From: Ruminococcus sp. AF41-9 | GTDB lineage: Bacteria > Bacillota > Clostridia > Lachnospirales > Lachnospiraceae | Direction of reading: 5' to 3' | Length of the DNA stretch: 8,012 bases | Assembly (NCBI RefSeq): GCF_003477525.1 | Contig: NZ_QUDO01000091.1 | Coordinates: 1-8,012 of the forward strand | Made by a program: the position numbers and the translations under genes | Notes under the pieces: model-generated | The model's input: the letters and a program-made list of their open reading frames with translations, nothing else | The model's database searches: none | Told to the model about the DNA's origin: nothing | Shown here: positions 6,794 through 8,012 of the stretch, in pieces | Position numbering within the stretch: the first letter of the stretch is position 1 | Layout: the number at the start of each line of letters is the position of its first letter

Positions 6794-8012
6794 TCATTGA
6801 TTTTTTATGGGTAAAGAAATAGTTGTAGAAAAGCCTTTATTTAATGCACTTGAAATAGAAACATTTCCTTTATGAATAGAAATAATTTCTTTTACAAGAA
6901 GAAGTCCTAGACCATGTCGTAAATCTAATCTATCATCTGTACTTTGTAAATAATGAGGTGTCGATTGTATTTTTTGTAGTTCTTCTTCGGAAAGTCCTTT
7001 TCCATTATCGCTGATTACTAATGTTAAATTATTTTCATGTATTCCTAAACGAACTGAAATCATACAGCCATTTTCATTGTGATTAATACTATTAGAAATA
7101 ATATTTTGTATTGCTCGACCTAGCAATCTTTCATCGCCTATAATGGTAATTAGCTCTGTATTAGGTTTTAAGTTTAATTCAAATTCAAACTTATTATTTA
7201 TGTCACTATTTAGATACTCAACGACAATTTCTCGTATTATTTTACATAGATGAACGGGTGTTTGTTGAAGTGGCTGAACATTATAATTTAATTGGCTTAC
7301 AAGGTTTAAATCTTGAACCAAATTTTTGATTTTTACACTTTGAATTTTGATAATATTAGCTTGTTTTCTAGCGTTTTCCTCAACATTTAACGAAGAAGAT
7401 ATTCTATCTGCATATCCCATAATCATGGAAAGGGGTGTTCGTATATCGTGTGAAACGCCACTTATCCAGTTTGCCCTTGCTTGATTTTGTTTTTTTAATT
7501 GCAATGACGTTTCGTTGATACGATTTCCGATTTCTTCCAATTCTCCATTTATATTAAGTGTAACCGTTTCACCGTGTGATAGTTTATCTATTCCATTGAG
7601 TATAGGAGAAATTTTTAACATCACATTTCGTTTTGATAAGTAGTACACAATAAATAGAATGGCAATATTTGATACTAACATAATCAAAAGAATAAGGGGT
7701 GTTTTCTGTATTGCTGATAGAGGAAGATAGTTCGTCATAAATTTTGAATAGCTATTCTTTGGATAGCCTAATACTAATAAATCATTTTCTTGTTTCCATG
7801 TAAATACGGGATAATCATTGATATACCCCTTAGAAAAGGAGGCAACGTCTTGCAATGAATATTTTAATGGTATTTCCTCTGGTAGATTATATTGCCATAC
7901 AACATTACCATTATTATTTATTACAATTCCCCAGATATTGTCTGTAATTAAATCTTTTTGACACTTATTACTTAATATGTATTCTCCATTTTGAATAGTA
8001 AGGGTTATTAGA
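6794..8012 (-). CDS. Membrane sensor histidine kinase, N-terminus missing at the right edge
   Basis: The - strand frame ends at TGA 6796-6794 and is open from the right edge, giving 405 complete residues; the start lies beyond 8012. A TTG at 7855 is only an internal codon, since the 52 codons before it are open and protein-like (INNNGNVVWQYNLPEEIP). Residues 1 to about 100 form a probable extracellular sensor region. One transmembrane helix is at about 104-125 and a HAMP-like linker at about 126-172. The H-box VSHDIRTPLS has the phosphoacceptor His188 (codon 7450-7448). The ATPase domain has the N-box NIISNSINHN at 303-312, G1 DNGKG at 335-339 and G2 HGLGLLLVK at 366-374. All kinase boxes are intact. 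A first transmembrane helix is expected beyond the edge, and an OmpR-type response regulator gene is a likely upstream neighbour. The ligand is unknown; kinases of this layout often sense envelope stress or antimicrobial peptides. Base composition is clearly AT-richer than in the transfer genes, pointing to a separate origin. Confidence 0.93.
   Translation of the reverse strand, partial: LITLTIQNGEYILSNKCQKDLITDNIWGIVINNNGNVVWQYNLPEEIPLKYSLQDVASFSKGYINDYPVFTWKQENDLLVLGYPKNSYSKFMTNYLPLSAIQKTPLILLIMLVSNIAILFIVYYLSKRNVMLKISPILNGIDKLSHGETVTLNINGELEEIGNRINETSLQLKKQNQARANWISGVSHDIRTPLSMIMGYADRISSSLNVEENARKQANIIKIQSVKIKNLVQDLNLVSQLNYNVQPLQQTPVHLCKIIREIVVEYLNSDINNKFEFELNLKPNTELITIIGDERLLGRAIQNIISNSINHNENGCMISVRLGIHENNLTLVISDNGKGLSEEELQKIQSTPHYLQSTDDRLDLRHGLGLLLVKEIISIHKGNVSISSALNKGFSTTISLPIKNQ

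Noticed and set aside
1..8012. CRISPR arrays, tRNA or rRNA genes, insertion sequences, att sites or oriT
   Set aside because: No regularly spaced repeats, no transposase-like frames and no RNA-gene-like stretches were seen; the window is almost entirely covered by protein genes.

Overview
The window is a piece of an integrative and conjugative element (ICE) of the Tn916/Tn1549 type from a Gram-positive host, probably Firmicutes (Enterococcus, Streptococcus or a gut Clostridia lineage). The evidence is gene order and protein content: the tail of a TcpE/Orf17-like protein, a VirB4-like ATPase (Orf16), a polytopic VirB6-like membrane protein with a long basic tail (Orf15), a two-domain cell-wall hydrolase (Orf14) and a TcpC-like bitopic protein (Orf13), in the order known from Tn916 and with the same one-direction packing. 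AT-rich Shine-Dalgarno sites of the AAGGAG type and moderate GC fit Firmicutes. The host species cannot be named from this window.

Layout. Positions 1-6730 form one tightly packed + strand operon encoding most of a Gram-positive type IV secretion channel. Neighbouring genes overlap by 23, 1 and 4 nt, or are 16 nt apart. Positions 6731-6793 are a short non-coding gap dominated by an inverted repeat (8-bp arms, 30-nt loop) with T-runs on both strands, which looks like a bidirectional terminator. From 6794 to the right edge a clearly AT-richer gene on the - strand encodes a membrane sensor histidine kinase. Its reading frame stays open through 8012, so the gene is cut by the window edge.

How the genes work together. 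The ATPase powers the channel. Orf15 and Orf13 build the membrane part, with the TcpE-like protein as another membrane component. Orf14 opens peptidoglycan locally so the channel can cross the wall. The kinase is not part of this machinery: it sits where Tn916 carries orf12-tet(M), runs opposite to the conjugation genes, and differs in base composition. It is best read as one end of a cargo module whose response regulator and target genes would lie to the right.

No clearly undescribed system is visible. The point most worth following is the identity of the cargo module beyond the right edge.
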